The notes beneath the pieces were generated by a model that saw only the letters and a program-made list of their open reading frames with translations, had not been told where the DNA came from and ran no database searches. The position numbers were made by a program, and so were the translations under genes. Below, in pieces: positions 1-8,349 of a DNA stretch of 35,529 bases (positions are counted from its first letter, which is position 1; every line of letters starts with the position of its first letter). Source of the DNA: CAZJFH01 sp964545205 (GTDB lineage Bacteria > Pseudomonadota > Alphaproteobacteria > Rhodospirillales > Magnetospirillaceae); contig CAZJFH010000053.1 of NCBI GenBank assembly GCA_964545205.1, positions 1-35,529 on the forward strand, given 5' to 3'.

Positions 1-1013
1 ACGTCGAGCGCGCCGCGGAAGATGTAGGGGAAGCCGAGCACGTTGTTGATCTGGTTCGGATAGTCCGACCGCCCGGTCGCCATGATGGCGTCGCCGCGCA
101 CCGCCTTGACCTCCTCGGGCGTGATCTCGGGATCGGGATTGGCCATCGCGAAGATGATCGGCTTGGCGGCCATCGACGCGACCATCTCCTGGGTCACCGC
201 GCCCTTGACCGACAGTCCGAAGAACACGTCGGCGCCGGTCATGGCGTCTTCCAGCGTCCGGGCCTCGGTCCTGGCGGCATGCGCCGACTTCCACTGGTTC
301 ATGCCCTCGGTGCGGCCCTGGTAGACCACGCCCTTGGTGTCGCACATGATCACGTTGTCGTGCGGCACGCCCATGCACTTGATCAGCTCGATGCACGCGA
401 TGGCGGCGGCGCCGGCGCCGTTGACGACGATGCGGCAGTCCTTGAGGTCGCGGCCGGTCAGGTGCAGGGCGTTGATCAGGCCGGCGGCGGCGATGATCGC
501 GGTGCCGTGCTGGTCGTCGTGGAAGACCGGGATGTCCATGATCTCGCGCAGGCGCTGCTCGATCACGAAGCACTCGGGGGCCTTGATGTCCTCGAGGTTG
601 ATGCCGCCGAAGGACGGCCCGAGGAAGCGCACGCAGTTGACGAACTCGTCGACGTCGCGGGTGTCGACCTCGAGGTCGATGGCGTCGACGTCGGCGAAGC
701 GCTTGAACAGCACCGCCTTGCCCTCCATCACCGGCTTGCCGGCCAGCGCGCCGAGATCGCCGAGCCCGAGCACGGCGGTGCCGTTCGAGATCACCGCCAC
801 CAGGTTGCCCTTGGCCGTGTAGTCGTAGGCGGTCGAGGGATCGCGGGCGATCTCGAGGCACGGCGCCGCGACGCCGGGGCTGTAGGCCAGCGACAGGTCG
901 CGCTGGGTGGTCAGCGGCTTGGTCGCCACGATCTCGAGCTTGCCGGGGCGGCCGGCGGCATGCATCAGGAGCGATTCGCGCTCGAGGGTTTCGCGCTTGG
1001 TCTGGGAGTCCAT
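1..1013 (-). CDS. maeB: NADP-dependent malic enzyme, N-terminal part (cut by window edge)
   Basis: Oxidative decarboxylation of malate to pyruvate with NADP, a cytosolic anaplerotic and gluconeogenic step. The frame reads from ATG at 1013 (MDSQTKRETL...) to the left edge without a stop, giving 337 codons. Visible landmarks are the malic-enzyme N-domain stretch LAYSPGVAAPCLEI, the catalytic-lysine region GKAVLFKRF, the metal-binding FHDDQHGTA segment, and a Rossmann dinucleotide loop VNGAGAAAIAC. MaeB enzymes of this class usually carry a C-terminal phosphotransacetylase-like domain and total about 750 residues, so less than half is seen here and that domain cannot be confirmed. The gene starts 10 bases after the stop of the upstream small stress-like gene, so the two are probably co-transcribed. 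Identification as a malic enzyme is secure. The NADP preference is a family inference. Confidence 0.93.
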   Translation of the reverse strand, partial: MDSQTKRETLERESLLMHAAGRPGKLEIVATKPLTTQRDLSLAYSPGVAAPCLEIARDPSTAYDYTAKGNLVAVISNGTAVLGLGDLGALAGKPVMEGKAVLFKRFADVDAIDLEVDTRDVDEFVNCVRFLGPSFGGINLEDIKAPECFVIEQRLREIMDIPVFHDDQHGTAIIAAAGLINALHLTGRDLKDCRIVVNGAGAAAIACIELIKCMGVPHDNVIMCDTKGVVYQGRTEGMNQWKSAHAARTEARTLEDAMTGADVFFGLSVKGAVTQEMVASMAAKPIIFAMANPDPEITPEEVKAVRGDAIMATGRSDYPNQINNVLGFPYIFRGALD

Positions 1014-1023
1014 GATCGTCTTT

Positions 1024-1530
1024 CTACTGGCGCGGCAGGGCGTCGCGCTGGTGCAGGTGGATGTTGGTGGCGCCGACCTCGGTCAGCACCTGCTGGGCGC
1101 GCAGCTCCTGGCGCTCGTCCTCGACGGCGACCCACAGGATGATGCTGCCGGCGGCCAGGGCGCGGGCGAAGTCCTCGGTGTCGCTGGCCGAGGTGACCTC
1201 GTCGAGCAGTTCCTTGAGGGCGGCGCCGCCGACGCCGGCGGCCACCGTGGCGGCGACCACCGCGCCGACCGGGCCGGCGGCCAGCGCGATCAGGCCGGCG
1301 GCGACCAGCGGTCCCTCGTACTTGATCTCGCCGAGCAGGCCGACCAGCGCGTTGCGCCAGGATTTCGGCTCGCGGCCGGCGGCGTCGATGGAATCGTGCG
1401 AGGACAATACCGACAGGTCGGCGCGCGTGAAGCCGGCCTGGGTCAGGCCCTCGACGGCCTTCTCGAACTGGGTGCGGTCGGCAAGGATGCCGACCACTTC
1501 GCGGACGGGCTTCTTGGTCTGGTTCGGCAC
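1024..1530 (-). CDS. General stress protein 17M (YflT)-like small protein
   Basis: About 168 residues of unknown function. I chose GTG at 1530 because GGAAGGA lies ten bases upstream; an in-frame ATG at 1575 would add 15 residues but has no clear ribosome site. The N-terminal half (VVGILADRTQFEKAVEGL, then GFTRADLSVLS) resembles the small alpha/beta fold of the general stress protein 17M/YflT family, which often appears as 'regulator of membrane fluidity' or stress domains. The middle is a glycine/alanine-rich stretch (AAGPVGAVVAATVAAGVGG) that looks like a glycine-zipper membrane-associating segment. The C-terminal third resembles another alpha/beta unit. It sits between a membrane protein gene and maeB. 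The family assignment rests on pattern only. Confidence 0.6.
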   Translation of the reverse strand: MPNQTKKPVREVVGILADRTQFEKAVEGLTQAGFTRADLSVLSSHDSIDAAGREPKSWRNALVGLLGEIKYEGPLVAAGLIALAAGPVGAVVAATVAAGVGGAALKELLDEVTSASDTEDFARALAAGSIILWVAVEDERQELRAQQVLTEVGATNIHLHQRDALPRQ

Positions 1531-1624
1531 GGAGACGCGGTCCTTCCGATGTGCAGCGATTTCGCGGGCGCACATTGTGCCGCAGTGCGAAGCGGGTGGC
1601 TAGTGGTTGGCGGCGATGACGGCG

Positions 1625-2695
1625 TCACGCGGTCGCGATCGCCATCGTGACGTAGTCGCGCAGCCACGCCAGCTCGGCGCGCGACAGGCCCTCGGCCATC
1701 TTGAGGCGCCGGTGGTCGCCGCCGATCCGCAGGGCGCGGATGACGCCGTTGCCGCCGACCGCGACGGTCTCGACGTCGTCGAGCAGCATGCCCTCGACGC
1801 TGGCGCGGCCGGTCAGCGGCGTCTCGGTGCGGCTCTCGATGCGCTCGCGGGTGATGACGATGGCGCGCCGCGTGCGGGCGTTGATCGCCGCGACGAAGCC
1901 GGCGATGGCCAGGAACAGCAGCGGGAAGGCCAGGAAGGCCGGCGGCGCGTCGGCGGCGACGGCCAGGATGACGGCGGGGACGGCGAAGAACGGCAGCAGG
2001 AACCACCACGGCACCGGCGGCCGGCGCAGGACGACGACGATCTCGTCCTCGCCGGCCTGGACCACCAGCGCCGGCGGCGGCGGGCCGTTCGGCGCCGCGG
2101 GGGCGATCCTGCCTTCGGCGGCCAGCCGGCGCAGCGGCGTGTCGAGGTCGGCCGGGTCGCGGGCGACCAGCGCGCCGGCGTCCTCGTGCAGCGCCGGCAG
2201 GCCGAAGGCGCGGGCGTAGGATTCCCAGGCGGCGCGCGGCTCGTCGCTGCCCTCGCGCTGGTAGATGGGCACCGTCAGGGCCGGATCGTCGTGCACCAGC
2301 TCGATGCGCTGCACGACGACATGGCGGTTGCCGCTCTTGTAGCGCAGTTCGCGCAACAGAACGCCGCGATAGTCGGCGATCGGCGCCGACCTGCGGCGGC
2401 GGCCGGTCCCGACGATCACCGTGCCGGGCTCGACGCGGATCAGCCGCTTGCCGCCCAGCGCGGCCAGTCCGAACCACAGCACCGCCGCGCCGAGGGTGGC
2501 GTGCAGCAGCGCCAGAGGCTCGCCCGCGCCCAGCGCGAGCCCCAGGCCGACGACGACGAACAGGGCGCCGACCGCGACGAAGACCAGCGGCACCGCCCGG
2601 TGCGGCGCGACGGTGGTCTCCCACGGCAGGCGTTGCGGATCGAGCGCGAAACGCGCGCCGGACATCGCCTCCATCATCTCGCGCATCCTGGCCAT
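1625..2695 (-). CDS. Hypothetical membrane protein
   Basis: A 356-residue protein that I cannot assign to a named family. It starts at ATG 2695 with AGGAT five bases upstream; further Met codons follow at residues 4, 7 and 8. Two hydrophobic helices appear at about residues 35-56 and 62-80, in the style of a short N-terminal membrane hairpin. A soluble middle part (residues 85-220) follows, then a second hydrophobic pair at about 225-265, and a C-terminal region rich in beta-strand-like alternation (residues 270-345) that could be a PH-like or DUF-type domain. The layout of two membrane hairpins with cytosolic segments resembles many alphaproteobacterial membrane proteins of unknown role. It lies 94 bases upstream of the stress-like gene and is divergent from mutS, with 99 bases between the two start codons. 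Confidence 0.6.
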   Translation of the reverse strand: MARMREMMEAMSGARFALDPQRLPWETTVAPHRAVPLVFVAVGALFVVVGLGLALGAGEPLALLHATLGAAVLWFGLAALGGKRLIRVEPGTVIVGTGRRRRSAPIADYRGVLLRELRYKSGNRHVVVQRIELVHDDPALTVPIYQREGSDEPRAAWESYARAFGLPALHEDAGALVARDPADLDTPLRRLAAEGRIAPAAPNGPPPPALVVQAGEDEIVVVLRRPPVPWWFLLPFFAVPAVILAVAADAPPAFLAFPLLFLAIAGFVAAINARTRRAIVITRERIESRTETPLTGRASVEGMLLDDVETVAVGGNGVIRALRIGGDHRRLKMAEGLSRAELAWLRDYVTMAIATA

Positions 2696-2794
2696 GCGAA
2701 ATCCTAGCGCGCCGCCGGCCTGGACGCCAGCCGGGCGATGGCCCTCGCGCCCGGGCCTGTGCTAACCTCCCGGCCTCGTTCCAGGGGGAGTTCC

Positions 2795-5479
2795 ATGACC
2801 GCCGACCGCGCCCAGGCCACGGCCGAGCAGCCGGCCCAGACCGCCGCTTCCGCGACCACCGTCACGCCCAGCATGGCGCAGTTCCTGGCCATCAAGGCCG
2901 AGCACCCCGATTCGCTCCTGTTCTACCGCATGGGCGATTTCTACGAGCTGTTCTTCGACGACGCGGTGACGGCGGCCGGCGCGCTCGACATCGCCCTGAC
3001 CAAGCGCGGCAAGCACGGCGGCGACGACATCCCGATGTGCGGCGTGCCGGTGCATTCGCACGAGGCCTATCTGGCGCGGCTGATCCGCCAGGGCTTCAAG
3101 GTGGCGGTGTGCGAGCAGCTCGAGGACCCCGAGGAGGCGCGCAAGCGCCGCGGCTCGAAGGCGGTGGTCGAGCGCGGCGTCGTGCGCATCATCACGCCGG
3201 GCACCATCACCGAGGACAACCTGCTCGACGCCCGGCGGCACAATTACCTGGTGGCGCTGGCCGAGGCGCAAGGCGCGCTGGGGCTGGCCTGGGTCGACGT
3301 CTCGACCGGCGACCTGGTGACCCAGCCGGTGGCGGCGAAGACGGCCGCCGCGGCGCTGGCGCGGCTGGGACCGCGGGAGCTGCTGGTCGCCGACCGGCTG
3401 CTGCAGAATCCGGCGCTGTTCGAGACCTTCGGCGAGTTCAAGGCGGCGCTGACGCCGCTGCCGGCGGTGCGCTTCGATTCCGAGAACGGCCGCAAGCGGC
3501 TGGAGGCGCTGTACGGCGTCGGCGCGCTCGACGGCTTCGGCGCCTTCTCGCGCGCCGAACTGGCCGCCGCCGGCGCGCTGGTCGACTATGTCGAGCTGAC
3601 GCAAAAAGGAAAGCTGCCGCGCCTCAACACCCCGCGCCGGCTGTCCGACGGCGCGGTGATGGAGATCGACGCCGCCACCCGGCGCAACCTGGAGCTGGCC
3701 GAGACCCTGACCGGCGAGCGCAAGGGCTCGCTGTTGTGGGTGATGGACCGCACGGTGACCGGCGCCGGCGCGCGGCTGCTGGGCCAGCATCTGGCGGCGC
3801 CGCTGACCGATCCCGCCGAGATCGACCGCCGGCTCGACGCGGTGGCCTTCCTGGTCGAGCGCCATTCCCTGCGCGAGGGCTTGCGCGAGCGCCTGAAGCG
3901 CTGTCCCGACATCGAGCGGGCGCTGTCGCGGCTGTCTCTGGGCCGCGGCGGCCCGCGCGACCTCGCCGCCATCCGCGACGCGCTCGAACAGGTGCCGGCG
4001 CTGCGCCTGGCCCTGGCCGACGGCGGCCTGACCGCGCCGCCCGAGGGCATCCAGGCGGCGGTCAGGGCGTTGGGCCAGCATTCGGCGCTGGTCGACCGTC
4101 TCGGCCGCGCGCTGGCCGAGGACCTGCCGCTGCTCGCCCGCGACGGCGGCTTCATCCGCGCCGGCTATCACGAGGGCCTCGACGAGCTGCGCGGCTTGCG
4201 CGACGAGAGCCGCCGCCTGATCGCCGCGCTGCAGGAGCGCTACGCCGCCCGGACCGGCGTCGCCTCGCTGAAGATCAAGGAGAACAACGTCCTCGGCTGG
4301 TTCATCGAGGTGCCGCCGAAGCAGGCCGACAAGATGGGCACCGACTTCATCCACCGCCAGACCATCGCCAGCTCGGTGCGCTTCACCACCGTCGAGCTGA
4401 CCGAGCTGGAGCAGAAGGTGCGCAAGGCCGGCCAGAGCACGCTGGCGCTCGAACTGGAGCTGTGGGACGACCTCGTCGCCGAGGTCACCGGCCGCGCCGC
4501 CGAACTGGCCGAGACCGCGCGGGCGATCGCCGCCATCGACGTCGCCGCCGGCCTCGCCGCCCTGGCGGTCGACAACGACTATGTCCGCCCGGTGGTCGCG
4601 GCCGAGGGCGCCTTCGCGATCGACGGCGGCCGCCATCCGGTGGTCGAGGCGATGCTGCCGGCCGGCCAGGCCTTCGTCGCCAACGACTGCGACCTGGGCG
4701 GCGCCGAGCGGCTGTGGCTGGTCACCGGCCCCAACATGGCCGGCAAGTCGACGTTCCTGCGCCAGAACGCGCTGATCGCGGTGATGGCGCAGATGGGCTC
4801 GTTCGTGCCGGCGAAATCGGCGCATATCGGCGTCGTCGACCGCCTGTTCAGCCGCGTCGGCGCCGCCGACGACCTGGCGCGCGGCCGTTCGACCTTCATG
4901 GTCGAGATGGTCGAGACGGCGGCGATCCTCAACCAGGCCGGGCCGCGCGCCCTGGTCATCCTCGACGAGATCGGCCGCGGCACCGCGACCTTCGACGGCC
5001 TGTCGATCGCCTGGGCGGTGGTCGAGCACCTGCACGAGGTCAACCGCTGCCGGGCGCTGTTCGCCACCCACTACCACGAGCTGACCCATCTGCAGTCGAA
5101 GCTGAAAGGGCTGTCCTGCCACTGCATGCGGGTCAAGGAATGGCAGGGCGAGGTGGTGTTCCTGCACGAGGTCGGCCCCGGCGCGGCCGACCGCAGCTAC
5201 GGCATCCACGTCGCCCAGCTCGCCGGACTGCCGGCGGCGGTGATTTCCCGCGCCGAGGCGGTGCTGGAGATGCTGGAGGCCGGCGACCAGTCCTCGGCGG
5301 TGACCCGGCTGGCCGAGGACCTGCCGCTGTTCGCCACCGCGCTCGCCAAGGCGGCGCCGAAAGCCGCCCCGGCCGAGGCCTCGCCGGCGCTGGAGAGGCT
5401 GAAGGCGGTCAACCCCGACGAGCTGACGCCGAAACAGGCGCTGGACGTGCTCTACGAGCTGCGGGGGTTGATCGGCTAG
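2795..5479 (+). CDS. mutS: DNA mismatch repair protein MutS
   Basis: Recognises base mismatches and small loops, then recruits MutL in an ATP-dependent manner. The start is ATG 2795, preceded by GGGGGAG; an in-frame upstream ATG at 2738 lies in the divergent spacer and lacks a ribosome site. The product is 894 residues, normal for the family. Seen directly: the mismatch-reading Phe-x-Glu in GDFYELFF (F49, E51), the Walker A GPNMAGKST at about 645-653, the Walker B LVILDEIGRG at about 719-728, and the ATPase H-loop FATHYHELT. A C-terminal tail of about 80 residues ends in PKQALDVLYELRGLIG, typical of the tetramerisation tail. Its TAG stop shares the palindrome CTAG with the stop of the convergent vapC gene. 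Confidence 0.98.
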   Translation: MTADRAQATAEQPAQTAASATTVTPSMAQFLAIKAEHPDSLLFYRMGDFYELFFDDAVTAAGALDIALTKRGKHGGDDIPMCGVPVHSHEAYLARLIRQGFKVAVCEQLEDPEEARKRRGSKAVVERGVVRIITPGTITEDNLLDARRHNYLVALAEAQGALGLAWVDVSTGDLVTQPVAAKTAAAALARLGPRELLVADRLLQNPALFETFGEFKAALTPLPAVRFDSENGRKRLEALYGVGALDGFGAFSRAELAAAGALVDYVELTQKGKLPRLNTPRRLSDGAVMEIDAATRRNLELAETLTGERKGSLLWVMDRTVTGAGARLLGQHLAAPLTDPAEIDRRLDAVAFLVERHSLREGLRERLKRCPDIERALSRLSLGRGGPRDLAAIRDALEQVPALRLALADGGLTAPPEGIQAAVRALGQHSALVDRLGRALAEDLPLLARDGGFIRAGYHEGLDELRGLRDESRRLIAALQERYAARTGVASLKIKENNVLGWFIEVPPKQADKMGTDFIHRQTIASSVRFTTVELTELEQKVRKAGQSTLALELELWDDLVAEVTGRAAELAETARAIAAIDVAAGLAALAVDNDYVRPVVAAEGAFAIDGGRHPVVEAMLPAGQAFVANDCDLGGAERLWLVTGPNMAGKSTFLRQNALIAVMAQMGSFVPAKSAHIGVVDRLFSRVGAADDLARGRSTFMVEMVETAAILNQAGPRALVILDEIGRGTATFDGLSIAWAVVEHLHEVNRCRALFATHYHELTHLQSKLKGLSCHCMRVKEWQGEVVFLHEVGPGAADRSYGIHVAQLAGLPAAVISRAEAVLEMLEAGDQSSAVTRLAEDLPLFATALAKAAPKAAPAEASPALERLKAVNPDELTPKQALDVLYELRGLIG

Positions 5480-5880
5480 GCCGGCGGCAGCGCCGCCGCG
5501 AGGTCGGTGCGGCCGAAGTCGTCGCCTTTGTACAGCAGCGGCAGCCGCCTCGTCTTCGCGACGGCATAAGCGAACACGTCGCCGAAATTCAGTCCGGCGG
5601 GATGGCCGCTGCCCTTGCCATAGGCGACGAAGGCGGCGAAGGCGGCTTCGGTTTCCGCATGGTCGGGCGGCACGACTTCGAAGGCCGGCGCCCGCAGCAG
5701 GTCGTCGAGCAGCACGACGCCCGGCATGCCGAGTCGGCCGAACACCACCATTCGCGCCTCGACGACCGACACGCTGCTGATGTAGACGCGCCGGGCCTGT
5801 TTCAGTCGCGCCAGGCACAGGTCCGCTTCCGGCTCGCCGAACACGATCGCCAGCAGGGCCGAAGTGTCGACGGCGATCAC
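5476..5880 (-). CDS. vapC: PIN-domain toxin, VapC family
   Basis: A predicted ribonuclease toxin of a type II toxin-antitoxin module; VapC proteins cleave specific RNAs, commonly tRNA. It has 134 residues, normal for a single PIN domain. The acidic metal-binding set is intact: D5 in VDTSALL, E41 in VEAR, D101 in NFGDVFAYA, and D120/D121 near YKGDDF. The GTG start overlaps the stop of the upstream antitoxin (GTGA), so translation is probably coupled. The stop overlaps that of convergent mutS by three bases. The pair lies at the downstream end of the cobalamin gene run. The target RNA cannot be read from the sequence. Confidence 0.9.
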   Translation of the reverse strand: MIAVDTSALLAIVFGEPEADLCLARLKQARRVYISSVSVVEARMVVFGRLGMPGVVLLDDLLRAPAFEVVPPDHAETEAAFAAFVAYGKGSGHPAGLNFGDVFAYAVAKTRRLPLLYKGDDFGRTDLAAALPPA

Positions 5881-6140
5881 TTCGGCAGCCCGTCCGGGCC
5901 GTATTCGACGGCCTCGAAGGCGTCCGGCCGGCGCGGCAGGCGCCGTAGCTGGGCGAGCACGGCATCGAATCCCGCCCAGGGCTCGTCCTCGCCGCCGGCG
6001 GCCACCTCGGTCAGCATGCGGTCGACCGCGGCCTCGACGGCGGCGGTCTTGCCGAGCCCGGTGGCGCGGCTCAAACGCTCGATCTTGGCGACGACCTGGG
6101 GATTGGCGATCTGCACCGGCACGGCGTCCTCCATATACAT
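5877..6140 (-). CDS. vapB: VapB-type antitoxin
   Basis: A short predicted DNA-binding antitoxin partner of the adjacent PIN toxin, about 87 residues from ATG 6140. A TTG at 6149 would add three residues and a second ATG lies at 6134; none has a clear Shine-Dalgarno sequence. The N-terminal part (VPVQIANPQVVAKIERLS, then TGLGKTAAVEAAVDRML) matches the Rv0623/PF07704-type VapB pattern of a strand followed by two helices. The acidic, Pro-rich tail would wrap the toxin. Family knowledge says VapB represses its own promoter, and a direct repeat overlapping the start region (see the separate entry) fits this. Its stop overlaps the vapC start. Confidence 0.82.
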   Translation of the reverse strand: MYMEDAVPVQIANPQVVAKIERLSRATGLGKTAAVEAAVDRMLTEVAAGGEDEPWAGFDAVLAQLRRLPRRPDAFEAVEYGPDGLPK

Positions 6141-6163
6141 CCGTGCCAATCAATATACATCCG
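6133..6163 (-). promoter_or_regulatory. Putative vapBC promoter and autorepression site
   Basis: The 11-mer CGGATGTATAT occurs twice in direct orientation, at 6163-6153 and 6143-6133, with a 20-base period (about two helical turns). The first copy contains TATATT (6157-6152), a good -10 match. The second covers the candidate vapB start codons. A transcript from this -10 would begin about five bases before ATG 6140, so the message may be leaderless. The -35 match is weak. Operator function is inferred from the position and from VapB family behaviour. Confidence 0.45.
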
Positions 6164-6192
6164 GTGCGCGGCGCCTTCCAGGGGCGCGCGCC

Positions 6193-7647
6193 TCACCGTG
6201 CCAGCGCCAGCAGCCGGTCGACCTCGGCGTGGCGTTCGAGATGCTCGGCCAGGTCGTCGAGCACCGCCTCGACGGTGGCGTCGTATTCGATGCCGGCGGC
6301 GCGGCCGGGTCGGAAGGACTCGAGGAACCGCGCCCGCCAGCCGTCGGCGGCGAACAGGCCGTGCAGGTAGCAGCCCATGACCCGGCCGTCGGCCGAGGCG
6401 GCGCCTTCCGGGCGGCCGTCGAGGGTCAGCATCGGGCGGGCGGCGTCGGGGCCGGTGGTGACGCCCATGTGCATCTCGTAGCCGCGCACCGGCTCGCCCG
6501 CGCCGTCGCGGCCGGCGATCTCGGTCAGGGTCTTGGCCCCGGCCATCACCGTCGCGACGTCGAGCAGGCCGAGGCCGGGCGCCTCGCCCGGCGGGCCCTC
6601 GACGCCGGCCGGGTCGCGCACGGCGCGGCCGAGCATCTGGTAGCCGGCGCAGATGCCGAGCACGCGGCCGCCGCGGCGGACATGGGCGCGGATGTCGACG
6701 TCCCAGCCCTGGTCGCGCAGGAAGCCGAGGTCGGCGATCGTCGCCTTCGAGCCGGGCACGATGATCAGGTCGCAATCGGGCAGCGGCCGGCCCGGCGGCA
6801 CGATGGTCAGGGCGACGTCGGGCTCGGCGGCCAGCGGGTCGAAGTCGTCGAAATTGGCGATGCGCGACAGGCGCGGAATGGCGATGCGGATGGCGCCGGC
6901 GCCCGAGGCGCGCGGCTTGTCCAGCGCCACCGCGTCCTCGGCCGGCAGCCGGCCGGCGGCCGCGAACCACGGCACGATGCCGAAGGACTCCCAGCCGGTG
7001 TGCGCGCGCACGATGTCCAGTGCCGGGTGGAACAGCGTGGGATCGCCGCGGAACTTGTTGATCAGATAGCCCCTGATCCGCGCCCGCTCGGCCGGCGGCA
7101 GCAAGGCGTGGGTGCCGACCAGCGACGCGATGACGCCGCCGCGGTCGATGTCGCCGACCAGGACGACGGCCAGGTCGGCGGCCTCGGCGAAGCCCATGTT
7201 GGCGATGTCGCCGGCGCGCAGATTGACCTCGGACGCGCTGCCGGCGCCCTCGACCAGCACCAGGTCGGCATCGGCGCCGAGGCGGCGGAAGCTCTCCAGC
7301 ACCCTGGGCATCAGGCCGGGTTTGAGGCCCTGGTAGTCGCGGGCCAGGGCGCTGCCCAGCACCCGGCCCTGGACGACGACCTGGGCGCCGGTCTCGGCCT
7401 GCGGCTTCAGCAGCACCGGGTTCATGTCGGAATGCGCCGCCAGGCCGCAGGCGCGGGCCTGCAGCGCCTGAGCGCGGCCGATCTCGCCGCCGTCGGCGGT
7501 GACCGCGGCGTTGTTGGACATGTTCTGCGGCTTGAACGGGCGCACGCGCAGGCCGCGGCGCGTATAGGCGCGGCACAGGCCGGCGACGAGCAGCGACTTG
7601 CCGACGTCCGAGCCCGTGCCCTGCAGCATCAGGGCCTTAGCGGCCAA
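6193..7647 (-). CDS. cobQ: Cobyric acid synthase (CobQ)
   Basis: Amidates the b, d, e and g side chains of adenosylcobyrinic acid a,c-diamide, using glutamine and ATP. It has 484 residues, the usual size. The N-terminal dethiobiotin-synthetase-like ATPase domain shows the loop GTGSDVGKS at about 10-18, followed by FKPQNMSNNA. The C-terminal class I glutamine amidotransferase domain has the nucleophile C333 in GICAGYQMLG and H429 in GCYLHGLF. I chose TTG at 7647 because GAGGAG lies five bases upstream; the ATG at 7629 has no good ribosome site. The start overlaps the end of the upstream SYLF gene by 11 bases, so its ribosome site lies inside that coding region and translation is probably coupled. 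Confidence 0.96.
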   Translation of the reverse strand: MAAKALMLQGTGSDVGKSLLVAGLCRAYTRRGLRVRPFKPQNMSNNAAVTADGGEIGRAQALQARACGLAAHSDMNPVLLKPQAETGAQVVVQGRVLGSALARDYQGLKPGLMPRVLESFRRLGADADLVLVEGAGSASEVNLRAGDIANMGFAEAADLAVVLVGDIDRGGVIASLVGTHALLPPAERARIRGYLINKFRGDPTLFHPALDIVRAHTGWESFGIVPWFAAAGRLPAEDAVALDKPRASGAGAIRIAIPRLSRIANFDDFDPLAAEPDVALTIVPPGRPLPDCDLIIVPGSKATIADLGFLRDQGWDVDIRAHVRRGGRVLGICAGYQMLGRAVRDPAGVEGPPGEAPGLGLLDVATVMAGAKTLTEIAGRDGAGEPVRGYEMHMGVTTGPDAARPMLTLDGRPEGAASADGRVMGCYLHGLFAADGWRARFLESFRPGRAAGIEYDATVEAVLDDLAEHLERHAEVDRLLALAR

Positions 7648-8317
7648 GGAGGCTCCTCAGCGCCTCGGCCTTCTCGTTGGCCGCGGCGCCGCCGAGCAGG
7701 ATCGCCTCGGGCGAGGTGCCGTTGCCGTAATAGGCGCTGTTCCAGGTCGAGCGCGGCTTGATGATCGCGCCCTCCAGCGAGCCGCCGCCGAACAGGCCGA
7801 CGGCGCGCGAATAGGCGTAGACGTCGACCGAGAGGTTGGTGGTGGTCGAGGTCTCGGTGCCGCCGCCGAGGCCGAGGATGGCGATGCCGAGATCGGCCCC
7901 GAACTTCACCGCGTTGTTCATGATGGCGCTCAGCGCCTTGTCGCTCATGATCGCGAACAGGACCTCGGCGTCCTGGACGCCGGCCTGCAGCCCGAAGCTG
8001 CCGGCGCCCAGGGTGTAGAAGGCGGGATAGCTCCACTGGCCGTCGGGGCGCTTGGCCAGCAGCACGCCCATGCCGTACTCGCCGCCCAGGATGAAGCCGG
8101 CCTTGACCAGGTGGGGGACGATCAGCACCGCCTTGGCCCGGTTCAGCAGCGGTTTGACGCGGGCGACGAAGTCGGGATCGGCCGACAGCCGCTCGACGGT
8201 CGCGACGGCGTTGTTGACGAGCCGCTGCTGATCGAGCTGCGCCGAAGCCGGCCGCGCCACCAGCGCCGAGACCACGAGCGCCAGCACGACGGCGGCGCGA
8301 AGCAGACCACGACTCAT
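7637..8317 (-). CDS. Exported SYLF (Ysc84/DUF500) lipid-binding domain protein
   Basis: 226 residues with a signal peptide: a basic start, a hydrophobic core and an Ala-x-Ala cleavage site near residue 26 (RPASA-QL). The mature part carries the SYLF pattern: the segment AKAVLIVPHLVKAGFILGGEYGMGVLL, a serine/tyrosine-rich WSYPAFYTL stretch, and a glycine-rich GSFGLQAGVQDAEVLF motif. SYLF domains of eukaryotes bind phosphoinositides; the bacterial role is not established. It starts at ATG 8317 just after a G-rich tract, and begins 33 bases after the cobO stop. The cobQ start overlaps its last 11 bases. Nothing in the family predicts a cobalamin role, so its location in the cob run is the main clue, and it may be incidental. 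Confidence 0.85.
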   Translation of the reverse strand: MSRGLLRAAVVLALVVSALVARPASAQLDQQRLVNNAVATVERLSADPDFVARVKPLLNRAKAVLIVPHLVKAGFILGGEYGMGVLLAKRPDGQWSYPAFYTLGAGSFGLQAGVQDAEVLFAIMSDKALSAIMNNAVKFGADLGIAILGLGGGTETSTTTNLSVDVYAYSRAVGLFGGGSLEGAIIKPRSTWNSAYYGNGTSPEAILLGGAAANEKAEALRSLLGR

Positions 8318-8349
8318 CGACCCCCCTATGCACGCCTCGAGCGGCGCGT

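Noticed and set aside
6165..6192. Terminator after cobQ
   Set aside because: GC-rich inverted segments exist, but the stem is imperfect and there is no T-tract.
2762..7761. Very long antisense or shifted reading frames (over 1000 codons) over mutS and the cob genes
   Set aside because: At about 70 % GC, stop codons are rare in shadow frames. These frames show Arg/Ala/Gly/Pro-rich low-complexity translations and no family motif.
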